20,132 bases of DNA. It comes from Claveliimonas sp964652805. Lineage in GTDB: Bacteria > Bacillota > Clostridia > Lachnospirales > Lachnospiraceae. The stretch covers positions 1-20,132 of the forward strand of contig CAZZBJ010000040.1 in the NCBI GenBank assembly GCA_964652805.1, in the 5' to 3' direction. Position numbers and translations under genes: made by a program. Of the stretch, positions 1 through 7,917 are shown piece after piece. Every line of letters starts with the position of its first letter. The stretch's first letter is position 1. The notes beneath the pieces were generated by a model. That model made no database searches and was not told where the DNA came from. It was given only the letters and a program-made list of their open reading frames with translations.

Positions 1-40
1 CTACCGGACACATCATTTCTACTTCATGTGAATAAATCAT
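1..40 (-). CDS. Start of an unidentified gene, cut by the left window edge
   Basis: Only the first 13 codons are visible, reading MIYSHEVEMMCPV. The start is well supported by an AAAGGAG ribosome site at 54..48 on the minus strand, 7 bases before the ATG. The opening resembles, from memory, short NifU-like iron-sulfur scaffold proteins encoded beside GGGtGRT proteins in Clostridia. That identification is tentative because so little sequence is present. It lies downstream of topB in the same direction, 150 bases away. No clear terminator separates them, so co-transcription is possible, but an independent promoter or operator in the gap is equally possible. Confidence 0.6.
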   Translation of the reverse strand, partial: MIYSHEVEMMCPV

Positions 41-61
41 TTTAAAACTCCTTTCGATATG

Positions 62-87
62 CGTACATACCCTTGGCTGCATGTACG
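62..87. promoter_or_regulatory. Inverted repeat upstream of the left-edge gene
   Basis: Perfect 7-base arms CGTACAT (62-68) and ATGTACG (81-87) are separated by 12 bases, so the arm centres lie 19 bases apart, about two helical turns. It sits just upstream of the ribosome site of the minus-strand gene that starts at 40. This is typical operator geometry, but a hairpin in the 5' untranslated region is also possible. No regulator is identified. Confidence 0.35.
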
Positions 88-123
88 GAATATTTGCAGG
101 GTCGTTAGATATTTAACCCATAC

Positions 124-150
124 TCGAAATTATTTTCTCATAATTTTCGA
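124..150. repeat. Imperfect hairpin after topB
   Basis: TCGAAATTAT (124-133) pairs with ATAATTTTCGA (140-150) with one bulged base and a 6-base loop. It lies 41 bases after the topB stop in the minus direction. No run of T follows in either direction, so it does not look like an intrinsic terminator. It may be a processing or protein-binding element, or chance in an AT-rich spacer. Nothing else is recognised in 41-190. Confidence 0.3.
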
Positions 151-190
151 CATTCGTCAATCTGGTTTCAGCAATTTTCTGCCGGTCCCT

Positions 191-2291
191 CTACTGGTCC
201 AGCTTTATGCCTGCGAGGGCGTCCGCAAAGGCCGTGTTGACCGACTCATCCTTCTGCTTGTCCAGATATTTCCGAACATCCCGCCTGCTGACGCCTGCCC
301 CCTCCTTCTTCCTTCGCTCCTTGAAGGCGGACAGCTTTTCCTTGTAGCCGCAGGAACAGACAAACACCTGTCCCTCTCCCTGGCCTTTCAGCATCATCTT
401 CTTGTGGCAGTTGGGGCACCGGGCGTTGGAAGTGCGGGCGATGGTCTCCCGGTGGCCGCACTCTCTGTCCTGGCACACCAGCAGCTCCGCATTCTTTCCC
501 TTCACCCGCAGCATCCGCTTGCCGCAGACCGGACACTTCGTGTTGGTCAGGTTGTCGTGACGGAAGGTGCCGGTTCCGGTCCGGATCTCCTCTGTGACCG
601 CCTGGGCGTAGTCCCGGATATCGTGCATAAAGGCGCTCCTCTTCANNNNNNNNNNTTGCCTTGGAGGTGAGATAGATCTCATTTCCCCTCTTCTCAAGGA
701 GGAAGCTGCCAAAGAGCTTGTCCATGATATCTGCCCGGGTGGCCACAGTCCCAAGTCCTCCGGTCTCCCCCAAGGTCTTTGTCGCCTGCTTGTCGTGGCT
801 CTCCATGTAAGCCGCCGGGTTCTCCATAGCCGCCAGGAGGGTTCCTTCGTTAAATCTGGCAGGGGGCTTTGTCTTGCCCTCTGTGATGGCAAGATAGACG
901 CCTCCGATATGGTCTCCTTTCTCCAATTTGGGGAGGAACTGGCTCTTTACGTCCTCGTCCTCCTCGCTCTCCTCTTCCTCGTCCGCGCCGTAGACCTCTC
1001 TCCAGCCCTCCTTCAGCATACGCCTTCCCTTTGCGCAGAAGCTCTCCTCTCCCATGGCGGCTGTCACCTGGATCTCCTCGTACTCTGCCGGCGGATAGAG
1101 GACGGACAGAAAACGTCTCACCACCAGGTCGTAAATCTTCCGCTCCTCGTTTGTCATGTGGGTCAGCTCCACATACTGCTCTGTGGGGATAATGGCGTGG
1201 TGGTCCGACACCTTTTTATCATTGACAAAGGCGTCCTTCGGGCTCACTGCAGCGCACATCACCTTTGCCGCCAGCTTTCGATAGGGGCCTGCAGCGCAGG
1301 CCTCCAGCCGGTCCTTTATGGTGGGGACAATGTCGCTGCTGATATACCGGGAGTCAGTTCTTGGATAGGTCAGCACCTTGTGGTTCTCGTAGAGACGCTG
1401 CATGATATTCAGTGTTTCTTTGGGAGAAAATCCGAACCGCTTGTAGGCGTCCTTCTGGAGCTCTGTCAGGTCGTAAAGAAGGGGCGCGCAGGTCCTTTTC
1501 CTGACGGTCTTCACCTCCCGCACTACCGCCTCCCGGCCCTCCAGGGCTTTCCTGAGTCCCTGGATTCTTTCTATGTCAAAGGTTCTCGTGCTCCCCGATT
1601 TTCCATCTTTCCATATAAGAGTGATGCCCTTTGCGGACGCCCGCAGCCCATAGTAGGTCCGGGGGACAAAGCCCCGGATCTGTTCCTCCCTCTTGGCCAC
1701 AATGGCCAGGGTGGGGGTCTGGACCCTGCCGCAGGATAGCTGGGCGTTGTACTTGCAGGTCAGCGCCCTTGTGGCGTTGATGCCCACAAGCCAGTCCGCC
1801 TCCGCCCGGCAGAGGGCCGCATCGTAGAGTGGATCGTAGTCGTGCCCGTTCCTCAGACGGACAAAGCCCTCCCGGATGGCCTTGTCCGTGACGGAGGAAA
1901 TCCAGAGCCTCCTGATGGGCTTTTTGTTTCCCGCCTTGGCGAGAATCAGCCGGGCCACCAGCTCCCCCTCCCGTCCGGCGTCGGTGGCGATGATGATTTC
2001 CCCCACGTCCTTCCTGTGTATCTGGGCCTTCACAGCCTGGTACTGCTTCTGGCTCTGGCGGATCACTTCCAGCTTGAACTCCTTTGGCATCAGGGGAAGG
2101 TCCTCCAGCTTCCATGCCTTGTATTTGGAGTCATAGTCCTCCGGATCCGCCAGGGTCACAAGGTGCCCCAGCCCCCAGGTGACGATATACGGTCCGCCTT
2201 CGACAGCGCCGGAAATATTTTTTCCGCACTTCAGGACCCTCGCTATGTCCCGAGCCACCGACGGCTTTTCTGCGATAACCAATGCTTTCAT
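191..2291 (-). CDS. topB: DNA topoisomerase III (type IA), interrupted by an assembly gap
   Basis: Type IA topoisomerase that cuts and passes single DNA strands to decatenate DNA. The N-terminal TOPRIM domain begins MKALVIAEKPSVA (Glu8) and has ATDAGREGE at 102-110. The catalytic tyrosine is Tyr309 in LTYPRTDSRY. An acidic insert rich in Asp and Glu lies at about 435-448. The C-terminus carries zinc-ribbon cysteines (CPVCGKR, CPNCHKK, CSCG). The gene is split by ten Ns at 646-655: the frame before the gap ends at LTSKA, and the frame after it resumes at KRSAFMHDIRDYA in another phase. Family members have roughly 30 residues between these motifs, so this is one gene with missing sequence, not a natural frameshift. 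The start follows an AGAGAGGACGG region. The preceding gene ends 20 bases upstream. Confidence 0.92.
646..655. other. Assembly gap of ten Ns inside topB
   Basis: Ten Ns join two segments of topB that are in different reading frames. The minus-strand codons are ...AAG GCA A before the gap and TG AAG AGG after it. A missing length divisible by three is therefore needed to keep the frame, which ten is not. Comparison with the conserved TopB layout suggests about 90-100 missing bases, encoding the segment between the TSK motif and the KRSAF motif. Confidence 0.95.
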
Positions 2292-2311
2292 CTGTCCGTC
2301 CTCTCTATCTT

Positions 2312-3769
2312 TTACTGAACCAGCGCCCAGAAGTCGCTGTCAGAGGCAAAGGGCTCTATCTCGTCAAAGGCAAAGGGCGCCGTCACCCAGGCATATCCTT
2401 TGTCGTCCTGGCTGTCCGCCGGATAGCAGAAGGAAAGGCCGATCTCCAGCCCGTCCGCATCTACGAAAAATTCCGGTGTGTAGACCCCGTCTTTTGTGTC
2501 ACCGCCAAGGACAGCCTTCATGTCCTCTGCGCTCAGCTCTGAGAGGAAGGTGTCGTCATCCGCCTCGTCCTGCATAACCTGCGCCCACTGGCTGATAAAA
2601 CTGTCGTCCAGATTGACAATGTCATCCACCTCATAGAGGGTTCCGTCCTGGAGGTTCACATTCACGCACCGCAGGGCCACGTGATAGTCGCTCTCACTGC
2701 CCTCGTAGCTGTAATCCTGGAACACTACACTTAAAAGCTCCGCGCTCTGGTAGGTGACCTTGTACTCCACAAAGCTGGCCAGCACCGGATACGCCTCCCC
2801 CAGCACCTTCTCCTTCATCTCGTCAGAGGGGGACAGATACAGCTTGTCCACAGAGGCCAGGGCGCAGTCCTGGAGAGCGGTGTTTACCTTCTCCTGCACC
2901 TCTGCGCTCAGGCCGTCCACCTGGGGATAGTAGACCTCAAACATAATGGTAGTGCTGCTTGTATTGTCCGCTGTATAAATGTAGCTGTCCTCCGTCACAT
3001 CGTAGCCGCAGTTCTCGTCCACATACTCAGGAATGGCGTCAATACCGGACTCCTCCTGGCTGCTCTCATCCTGGTCGTAGCCGTCCTGTCCGTAGTCGTC
3101 GTAGAATTCGTCGTACCAGTCCTCGATGGAGGAGTCGTCCTCTCCCCACTGGCTGTCGTCCTGTATGTACTCCTCCACGCCGTTCTCTGCCACGTAGCGC
3201 AGCTCCCTCAAGATGGCAGCTCCCGCCACTATGGCCAGAACAAGGCAGACTGCCCCCACTCCGGCGGCAATGTAGACACCCTTTCCCCTCTTTTTCTTCA
3301 GGGGAACAGCAGCCGCCCACATCTCCATGGGGATATACCGCATTCCGCCTGTGTTCTGCTCCGGCGCCGTGTCGTACATGCCCATGTGGCGGTAAGCGTC
3401 CACCGCCCCCGGCGAGGCGTTGACCGTAAACTTTTCCACCCGGTACACCCGGGCCGCAAAGGAGCACATCTCCAGCAGGATAGCCTTCCCGACCCCTCTG
3501 TGCTGGTGCTCCCGCCTCACAAAGAGAAGCGCGATATGTCCGGTGGGCAGGATGCCCCCCGCACCCAGCATCTGATTTCCCTCAAAGGCGCCAAAGAGGG
3601 CCAGACCCTCTGTCTGCATCTTTCTCTCTATATTCTCGTATCTGATAAAGTCCTGAAAAGAAGCCACTCCCTCCGGTGTGTACAGGGGGGCCACATCTTG
3701 GGCAAACACGTCCCACACAAGGTGAAGGGCATCCAGCGTCTCCTGTTTCTCCAGTCTGCGTATATTCAT
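2312..3769 (-). CDS. Membrane-anchored GNAT acetyltransferase fused to a DUF3298/RsiV-like domain
   Basis: A 485-residue protein in three parts. Residues 1 to about 152 form a GNAT N-acetyltransferase with the acetyl-CoA motif Q89-HRG-VG94 after LLFVRREH, and a late MGMYD segment typical of the fold. Residues about 165-187 form one hydrophobic helix preceded by KKKRGK, which predicts N-terminus inside and C-terminus outside. Residues about 198-263 are a very acidic linker with many Asp, Glu and Tyr. Residues about 270-485 resemble DUF3298/RsiV C-terminal domains: paired beta strands with LLSVVFQDYSYEGS, then NVNLQDGTLYEVDDIV, then a DGLEIGLSFCY strand. Substrate unknown. The start has a good AAAAGGAGGAAG ribosome site. 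It lies 26 bases after cinA and 20 before topB, so it is in the same operon. GNAT and helix calls are firm; the DUF3298 call is moderate. Confidence 0.8.
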   Translation of the reverse strand: MNIRRLEKQETLDALHLVWDVFAQDVAPLYTPEGVASFQDFIRYENIERKMQTEGLALFGAFEGNQMLGAGGILPTGHIALLFVRREHQHRGVGKAILLEMCSFAARVYRVEKFTVNASPGAVDAYRHMGMYDTAPEQNTGGMRYIPMEMWAAAVPLKKKRGKGVYIAAGVGAVCLVLAIVAGAAILRELRYVAENGVEEYIQDDSQWGEDDSSIEDWYDEFYDDYGQDGYDQDESSQEESGIDAIPEYVDENCGYDVTEDSYIYTADNTSSTTIMFEVYYPQVDGLSAEVQEKVNTALQDCALASVDKLYLSPSDEMKEKVLGEAYPVLASFVEYKVTYQSAELLSVVFQDYSYEGSESDYHVALRCVNVNLQDGTLYEVDDIVNLDDSFISQWAQVMQDEADDDTFLSELSAEDMKAVLGGDTKDGVYTPEFFVDADGLEIGLSFCYPADSQDDKGYAWVTAPFAFDEIEPFASDSDFWALVQ

Positions 3770-3795
3770 AGAATCTTCCTCCTTTTCTATGGTAT

Positions 3796-5061
3796 CTATG
3801 CCTTGTCCTCTGTCCGGAGCAACTCCTCCCTGAACAGGGTCAGCGCTCTGACGACAGCATAGTCTCTGTTCTTGCTGCGGTTTCCTGTAAAGCGGAACTC
3901 TTCCACCCGAGTCTTTCCCCGGACACAGCAGCCGACGTACACAAGACCCACCGGTTTCCCTGGCGTTCCCCCGTCCGGTCCGGCGATGCCGGTGACGGAA
4001 AGAGCCGCATCCGCACCTGCCTGGCGGGCCGCTCCCCGGGCCATCTGCTCCGCTGTCTCAGGGCTTACCGCCCCCACCCTCTCCAGCGTGCTGTGCTCCA
4101 CGCCCAGGAGCTTTTCCTTGGCCTCGTTGGAGTAGGTGATATATCCTTCTTTGTACACATTGGAGGCTCCCGGCACGTTCATGATCCTGCCTGCCAGCAG
4201 GCCCCCGGTACAGGACTCGGCTGTTGTGACTGTCATCTGTCTCTCCCGGAGCATATCTACGACTGCCTCCTCCAAAGTAATCTCCTCGTCCATAGTGTAG
4301 ATGTAGTCTCCGAACCGCTTCTCAAGCTCCGCCAGCATGGGCTCCATCAGCCTCTCGGCAGTCTCCTCGTCCGCCGCCTTGGCGGTCACCCGGAAATGCA
4401 CCTCCCCGGTCTTGGCGTAGGGCGCAAGGGTTGGATTGCTCTGCTCATCCATCAGATCCGCCACCATGGTCTCCGCCTGACTCTCTCCGATGGAGCAGAT
4501 CTTCACCATCTTCGAGTAAATACCCTCCGGCTGCAGCCTGTTCAGATAGGGTGCGATATCCCTCTCAAACATGGGCTTGATCTCGTTGGGAGGTCCCGGC
4601 AGAAGGATGGCCGTCTTTCCCTTTTCCTTATCCTCCAGGATGATGCCCGGGGCTGTGCCGTTATAGTTGTCCACCACAAGGGCTCCCTCCGGGACAAGGG
4701 CCTGCTTCCAGTTGTTGGCCGTGATCTCCCTTCCCTGTGCCCTCCGCTTGTCAAAGTAGGCCCGGATGCGCTCTTTGGAGTGGGCGTCCTCATAGAGCTC
4801 CCTTCCAAATACCTTTGCCGCCGTTTCCTTTGTCAGGTCATCCTTGGTAGGACCAAGGCCGCCGCTTAAGATCACGATGTCGGATCTTGATAGGGCCAGC
4901 CGGATGGCATCCTCCAGCCGCTCTTCATTGTCCCCCACCGCACTCTGGTGATAGCAGGAAAGTCCCAGCAGGGCGATTTTCTCCGCCAGGTAGGCGGCGT
5001 TTGTGTTCACGATGTTTCCGAGAAGTATTTCTGTACCGACAGAAATCAGCTCCACTGTCAT
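3796..5061 (-). CDS. cinA: CinA-family protein (nicotinamide-nucleotide amidohydrolase/pyrophosphatase)
   Basis: Two-domain CinA of normal length (421 aa). The N-terminal molybdopterin-binding-like (COG1058) domain begins MTVELISVGTEILLG and carries SGGLGPTKDD at 66-75, PGPPNE at 155-160 and GTAPG at 135-139. In the family this domain acts as an ADP-ribose pyrophosphatase. The C-terminal amidohydrolase domain (about 255-415) carries AESCTGG at 281-287 with Ser283 the likely nucleophile, and GIAGPDGG at 358-365. It is expected to recycle NMN to nicotinic acid mononucleotide. The start is only one base after the pgsA stop, and its GGAGGAATG ribosome site lies inside the last codons of pgsA, indicating translational coupling. 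recA, a common neighbour of cinA, is not present downstream here. Confidence 0.93.
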   Translation of the reverse strand: MTVELISVGTEILLGNIVNTNAAYLAEKIALLGLSCYHQSAVGDNEERLEDAIRLALSRSDIVILSGGLGPTKDDLTKETAAKVFGRELYEDAHSKERIRAYFDKRRAQGREITANNWKQALVPEGALVVDNYNGTAPGIILEDKEKGKTAILLPGPPNEIKPMFERDIAPYLNRLQPEGIYSKMVKICSIGESQAETMVADLMDEQSNPTLAPYAKTGEVHFRVTAKAADEETAERLMEPMLAELEKRFGDYIYTMDEEITLEEAVVDMLRERQMTVTTAESCTGGLLAGRIMNVPGASNVYKEGYITYSNEAKEKLLGVEHSTLERVGAVSPETAEQMARGAARQAGADAALSVTGIAGPDGGTPGKPVGLVYVGCCVRGKTRVEEFRFTGNRSKNRDYAVVRALTLFREELLRTEDKA

Positions 5062-5062
5062 C

Positions 5063-5605
5063 CTACATTCCTCCCTTTGTCAGCACTTCTGCATTTTTCG
5101 CAATATAATCGATCAGTGATACCACTGTCAGTGCCAGGACGATCCAGACGAGCACAGCGCCCACTGTGTCAAATACGCCTCCCAGGTCGGCGATCAGCAC
5201 GATCACCATGAACATCTGGGACACGGTCTTGAATTTTCCCCAGTAACTGGCCGCGATAACGATGCCGCTGTCGGCCGCCACCAGTCGGAACCCGCTGATG
5301 ATGAACTCCCGCGCGATGATGACGATGACCACCCAGGCCGGCAGCTTGCCCGCCGGGATGAGACAGATCATGGCAGAGCACACGAGCAGCTTGTCCGCCA
5401 GAGGATCCATAAATTTCCCGAAGTTAGTCACCAGGTTCCGGGCTCTGGCGATCTTGCCGTCCAGCATGTCTGTCAGGCTTGCCAGGCAGAAAAGGACGAG
5501 GGCGATCCATTTGTCGGCGTCCCCCGCAAAATCCGTGAGCATGAAAAACACAAAAAATGGTACCATAATTACCCGCAGTACGGTCAGTTTATTTGGCAAA
5601 TTCAT
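5063..5605 (-). CDS. pgsA: CDP-diacylglycerol--glycerol-3-phosphate 3-phosphatidyltransferase
   Basis: Makes phosphatidylglycerophosphate, the committed step to phosphatidylglycerol, in the cytoplasmic membrane. The CDP-alcohol phosphotransferase signature is complete: D46-x2-D49-G50-x2-A53-R54-x8-G63-x3-D67-x3-D71. The opening MNLPNKLTVLRV is typical of PgsA. Several hydrophobic helices follow, around 10-24, 33-45, 74-104 and 128-165. At 180 aa the length is normal. The ATG is one base after the rimO stop. The ribosome site AGGAGAG lies in the end of rimO, so the genes are coupled. The related enzymes PssA and cardiolipin synthase cannot be fully excluded by motif alone, but the N-terminus and neighbours favour PgsA. 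Confidence 0.93.
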   Translation of the reverse strand: MNLPNKLTVLRVIMVPFFVFFMLTDFAGDADKWIALVLFCLASLTDMLDGKIARARNLVTNFGKFMDPLADKLLVCSAMICLIPAGKLPAWVVIVIIAREFIISGFRLVAADSGIVIAASYWGKFKTVSQMFMVIVLIADLGGVFDTVGAVLVWIVLALTVVSLIDYIAKNAEVLTKGGM

Positions 5606-5606
5606 C

Positions 5607-6929
5607 TTACATCAACTCTCCTATCAAATCGTATTCTGCTGCCCCTGTGACTTTCACTCTGGCAAAATCGCCGGACATCAGTTCCTCATCTGTATTTACG
5701 AAAATGAGACCGTCCACGCCCGGGGCGTCCTTGTAGGTCCTGCCCACGTAGACGTTCTCGTCGGCCACCTTTCCCTCAATCATGACCAGCGCCTCCCGGC
5801 CGATCATATCCTCAGCCAGGTCAAAGGCGATTTCCTGCTGGAGCTCCATCAGTTCCGCCTGCCGGCCCTCCTTTTCCTCCTCCGGGATCTGATCCTCCAT
5901 CTCGGCCGCCGGCGTTCCCTCCTCCGGGGAGTAGGTGAATACGCCCAGCCGGTCGAATTCCATCTGGTCCACAAAGTCCATCAGCTCCTCGTGCTGCTCC
6001 TTCGTCTCCCCCGGAAATCCGGTGATGAGGGTAGTGCGGATAGCGATATCCGGTATCTCACTTCTCAGCTTCCCGATCATGTTCTCCAGGTCCTCCCTCG
6101 ATGTGCGCCGTCCCATCCTGCGCAGTATCTCCGTGCTTGCGTGTTGGATGGGAAGGTCCAGATAGTGACAGATCTTGGGCTCCTCCTTCATGACCCGGAT
6201 GAGGTTATCGTCAATCTCCTCCGGATAGCAGTAGAGGACGCGTATCCACCGGATGCCGCTTATCTTGCACAGCTCTCTTAAAAGCCGGTGGAGGGATTTC
6301 TCCCCGTACAGATCCACCCCGTAGATAGTGGTCTCCTGGGCTACCAAGATCAGCTCCTTCACACCGTCCTCCGCCAGAGCCTGTGCCTCCTTCACAAGGC
6401 GCTCCATGGGCACGCTGCGGTAATTGCCCCGTATTTTCGGGATGATGCAGTAGGTGCAGTGCTTGTCGCAGCCCTCCGCGATCTTCAGGTAGGCAAAATG
6501 TCCGCCTGTGGTCACAAGACGCTTTGTCTCAGGCAGGGGCAGGGCGTCGATATCCCTTGTCATAACGCCGCTCTTTCCCTCCAGGGCCTCCCGGATAGCG
6601 TCTGCGATCCTGTCGTAGGATGTGGTGCCCAGCACCTCGTCCACCTCGGGTATCTCCTCCAGTATCTCATCCTGGTACCTCTGGGCCAGGCAGCCGGCGA
6701 CGATGAGAGCCTTTAAGGTCCCGGTCTTCTTGTACTCCGCCATCTCCAGGATAGTCTGGATGCTCTCCTCCTTGGCGTCATGGATAAAACAGCAGGTGTT
6801 GATAACGATGACGTCAGCCTGGGTCTCATCGTCCGTCATCTGATAGCCTCTGTCCGCCAGCAGGCCGAGCATAACCTCCGAGTCCACCAGGTTCTTGTCG
6901 CACCCCAGCGATATAAAAAGCACATTCAT
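5607..6929 (-). CDS. rimO: Ribosomal protein S12 methylthiotransferase
   Basis: Radical-SAM enzyme that methylthiolates an aspartate of ribosomal protein S12. The UPF0004 domain holds Cys10 (SLGCDKN), Cys46 (NTCCF) and Cys80 (AGCLAQ), which bind the auxiliary cluster. The radical-SAM cluster is Cys154, Cys158 and Cys161 (CDKHCTYC). The C-terminal TRAM region ends near 440. SLGCDKNLVDSE and the NTCCF variant fit RimO better than MiaB or MtaB. Full family length. It begins the rimO-pgsA-cinA block, 69 bases after rpoZ. Its AAAGGAG ribosome site is partly inside a potential hairpin (see 6940-6983). Confidence 0.95.
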   Translation of the reverse strand: MNVLFISLGCDKNLVDSEVMLGLLADRGYQMTDDETQADVIVINTCCFIHDAKEESIQTILEMAEYKKTGTLKALIVAGCLAQRYQDEILEEIPEVDEVLGTTSYDRIADAIREALEGKSGVMTRDIDALPLPETKRLVTTGGHFAYLKIAEGCDKHCTYCIIPKIRGNYRSVPMERLVKEAQALAEDGVKELILVAQETTIYGVDLYGEKSLHRLLRELCKISGIRWIRVLYCYPEEIDDNLIRVMKEEPKICHYLDLPIQHASTEILRRMGRRTSREDLENMIGKLRSEIPDIAIRTTLITGFPGETKEQHEELMDFVDQMEFDRLGVFTYSPEEGTPAAEMEDQIPEEEKEGRQAELMELQQEIAFDLAEDMIGREALVMIEGKVADENVYVGRTYKDAPGVDGLIFVNTDEELMSGDFARVKVTGAAEYDLIGELM

Positions 6930-6939
6930 AGCTCTGTCT

Positions 6940-6983
6940 CCTTTCAGTCAGAAAGGCAGATACCTTGTAAAAGCATCTGCCTT
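6940..6983 (-). promoter_or_regulatory. Two overlapping hairpins in the rpoZ-rimO spacer, one masking the rimO ribosome site
   Basis: On the minus strand, hairpin 1 has perfect 9-base arms, AAGGCAGAT at 983..975 and ATCTGCCTT at 961..953, with a 13-base loop. Only a short TTTC follows, so it would be at most a weak terminator. Hairpin 2 has 6-base arms, CCTTTC at 956..951 and GAAAGG at 945..940 (thousands 6), with loop TGACT. Its second arm contains most of the rimO ribosome site AAAGGAG. The two hairpins share bases 6953-6956 and cannot both form fully. The structures are read directly from the sequence; any regulatory role is inferred. Confidence 0.5.
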
Positions 6984-6998
6984 ATCATTTTCGTCCGC

Positions 6999-7241
6999 TT
7001 ATTCTTCAGAGTCCTCTGCCATGATCGTGATCTTGCCGCTGTTCAGTTCATCGATGGCAATGGAGAGCGGCTTCTCGCCGTCTTTTGCCCTTACCAAAGG
7101 CACATCGCCGTCGATGAGCTGTCTGGCTCTCTTAGCTGTCGCCATGACAATAGAATACCGGCTGTTGACAACCTTTGTCTCGCCCTCCTCCACGTCTTTG
7201 TTCACTACTTTCATCAAATCCGTGTATGATGGATGCAGCAT
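6999..7241 (-). CDS. rpoZ: RNA polymerase omega subunit
   Basis: An 80-residue omega subunit, which supports assembly of the beta-prime subunit into RNA polymerase. The core NSRYSIVMATAKRARQL (residues about 26-42) is the family signature. The protein starts MLHPSYTDLM, as in many Clostridia, and ends in an acidic tail. The ATG comes 4 bases after the gmk stop, and the ribosome site AAAGGAGAATAG overlaps the end of gmk, giving translational coupling. gmk followed by rpoZ is a well-known Firmicute arrangement. In Firmicutes omega contributes to (p)ppGpp-independent complex stability; nothing in the sequence indicates special regulation beyond the operon. Confidence 0.95.
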   Translation of the reverse strand: MLHPSYTDLMKVVNKDVEEGETKVVNSRYSIVMATAKRARQLIDGDVPLVRAKDGEKPLSIAIDELNSGKITIMAEDSEE

Positions 7242-7245
7242 ATTC

Positions 7246-7881
7246 CTATTCTCCTTTCAACTCCTCTTTCATATGTTCAATAAATGCCTGACTGCGCGTA
7301 CTTCTTCCGTGCTCCGCTGAAATGACGCCGTGAACCTTATCCACGCACTCCTCCAGCCGATCCCTCTCGTTGAGGATGATATAGTCGTAAGCCTCCATGA
7401 AGCCGGACTCCCTGGCCGCTGTCCTCATTCTCTCCTCAACCACCTCAGGGGCTTCCGTCCCTCTGTCCGTGAGCCTTCTCTTCAGTTCACCCGCACTGGG
7501 CGGTGTGATGAAAATAAGGAGGGCATCCGGAAACTTTTCCTTTACCTTCAGGGCCCCCTGAACCTCGATCTCCAGGATCACGTCCTTCCCCCGGGAGAGC
7601 TGCTCCTGCACGTACGCCTTAGGCGTGCCATAGTAATTATTTACGTACATAGCATACTCTATCAGTTCGTCTTTCGCAATCATTTTTTCAAATTCTTCCC
7701 TTGTTTTGAAAAAATATTCCCTGCCGTTCTCCTCTCCCTCTCTGGGAAGTCTCGTGGTGGCTGAGATGGAAAGGGCGTAATTGTCGTACTTTGTAAAAAA
7801 CCTTTTCAGCACAGTTCCCTTCCCCGCCCCGGAGAAGCCGGATATGACAGTCAGAATTCCTTTTTGTTCGCTCATGCTCAC
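7246..7881 (-). CDS. gmk: Guanylate kinase
   Basis: Phosphorylates GMP to GDP with ATP. The P-loop is G15-FSGAG-K21-GT, followed by the GMP-binding region with SATTRLPREGE and REYFF (around 40-58). EIEVQGALKVKEK and the FITPPS strand match the family core, and LNERDRLEECV lies in the C-terminal part. At 211 aa it is normal in length. Two in-frame ATGs occur (MSMSEQ). The first is chosen because the GGAGA ribosome site lies 8 bases before it. The gene lies 36 bases after yicC and 4 bases before rpoZ. Nucleotide supply and RNA polymerase genes are thus co-expressed from the promoter at 8836-8864. Confidence 0.96.
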   Translation of the reverse strand: MSMSEQKGILTVISGFSGAGKGTVLKRFFTKYDNYALSISATTRLPREGEENGREYFFKTREEFEKMIAKDELIEYAMYVNNYYGTPKAYVQEQLSRGKDVILEIEVQGALKVKEKFPDALLIFITPPSAGELKRRLTDRGTEAPEVVEERMRTAARESGFMEAYDYIILNERDRLEECVDKVHGVISAEHGRSTRSQAFIEHMKEELKGE

Positions 7882-7917
7882 GTCTCCGCTCTTCTATCTT
7901 TTTCTGTATTTATATTT

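Noticed and set aside
191..892. Separate zinc-ribbon protein gene at 191-892
   Set aside because: It is the C-terminal part of TopB placed out of frame by the Ns; residues read upstream of the gap in this frame are nonsense.
795..1739. 314-codon plus-strand open frame opposite topB
   Set aside because: Antisense shadow of a clearly conserved gene; no ribosome site and low-complexity composition.
5262..6281. 339-codon plus-strand open frame spanning pgsA and rimO
   Set aside because: It crosses two conserved genes on the other strand and resembles no protein.
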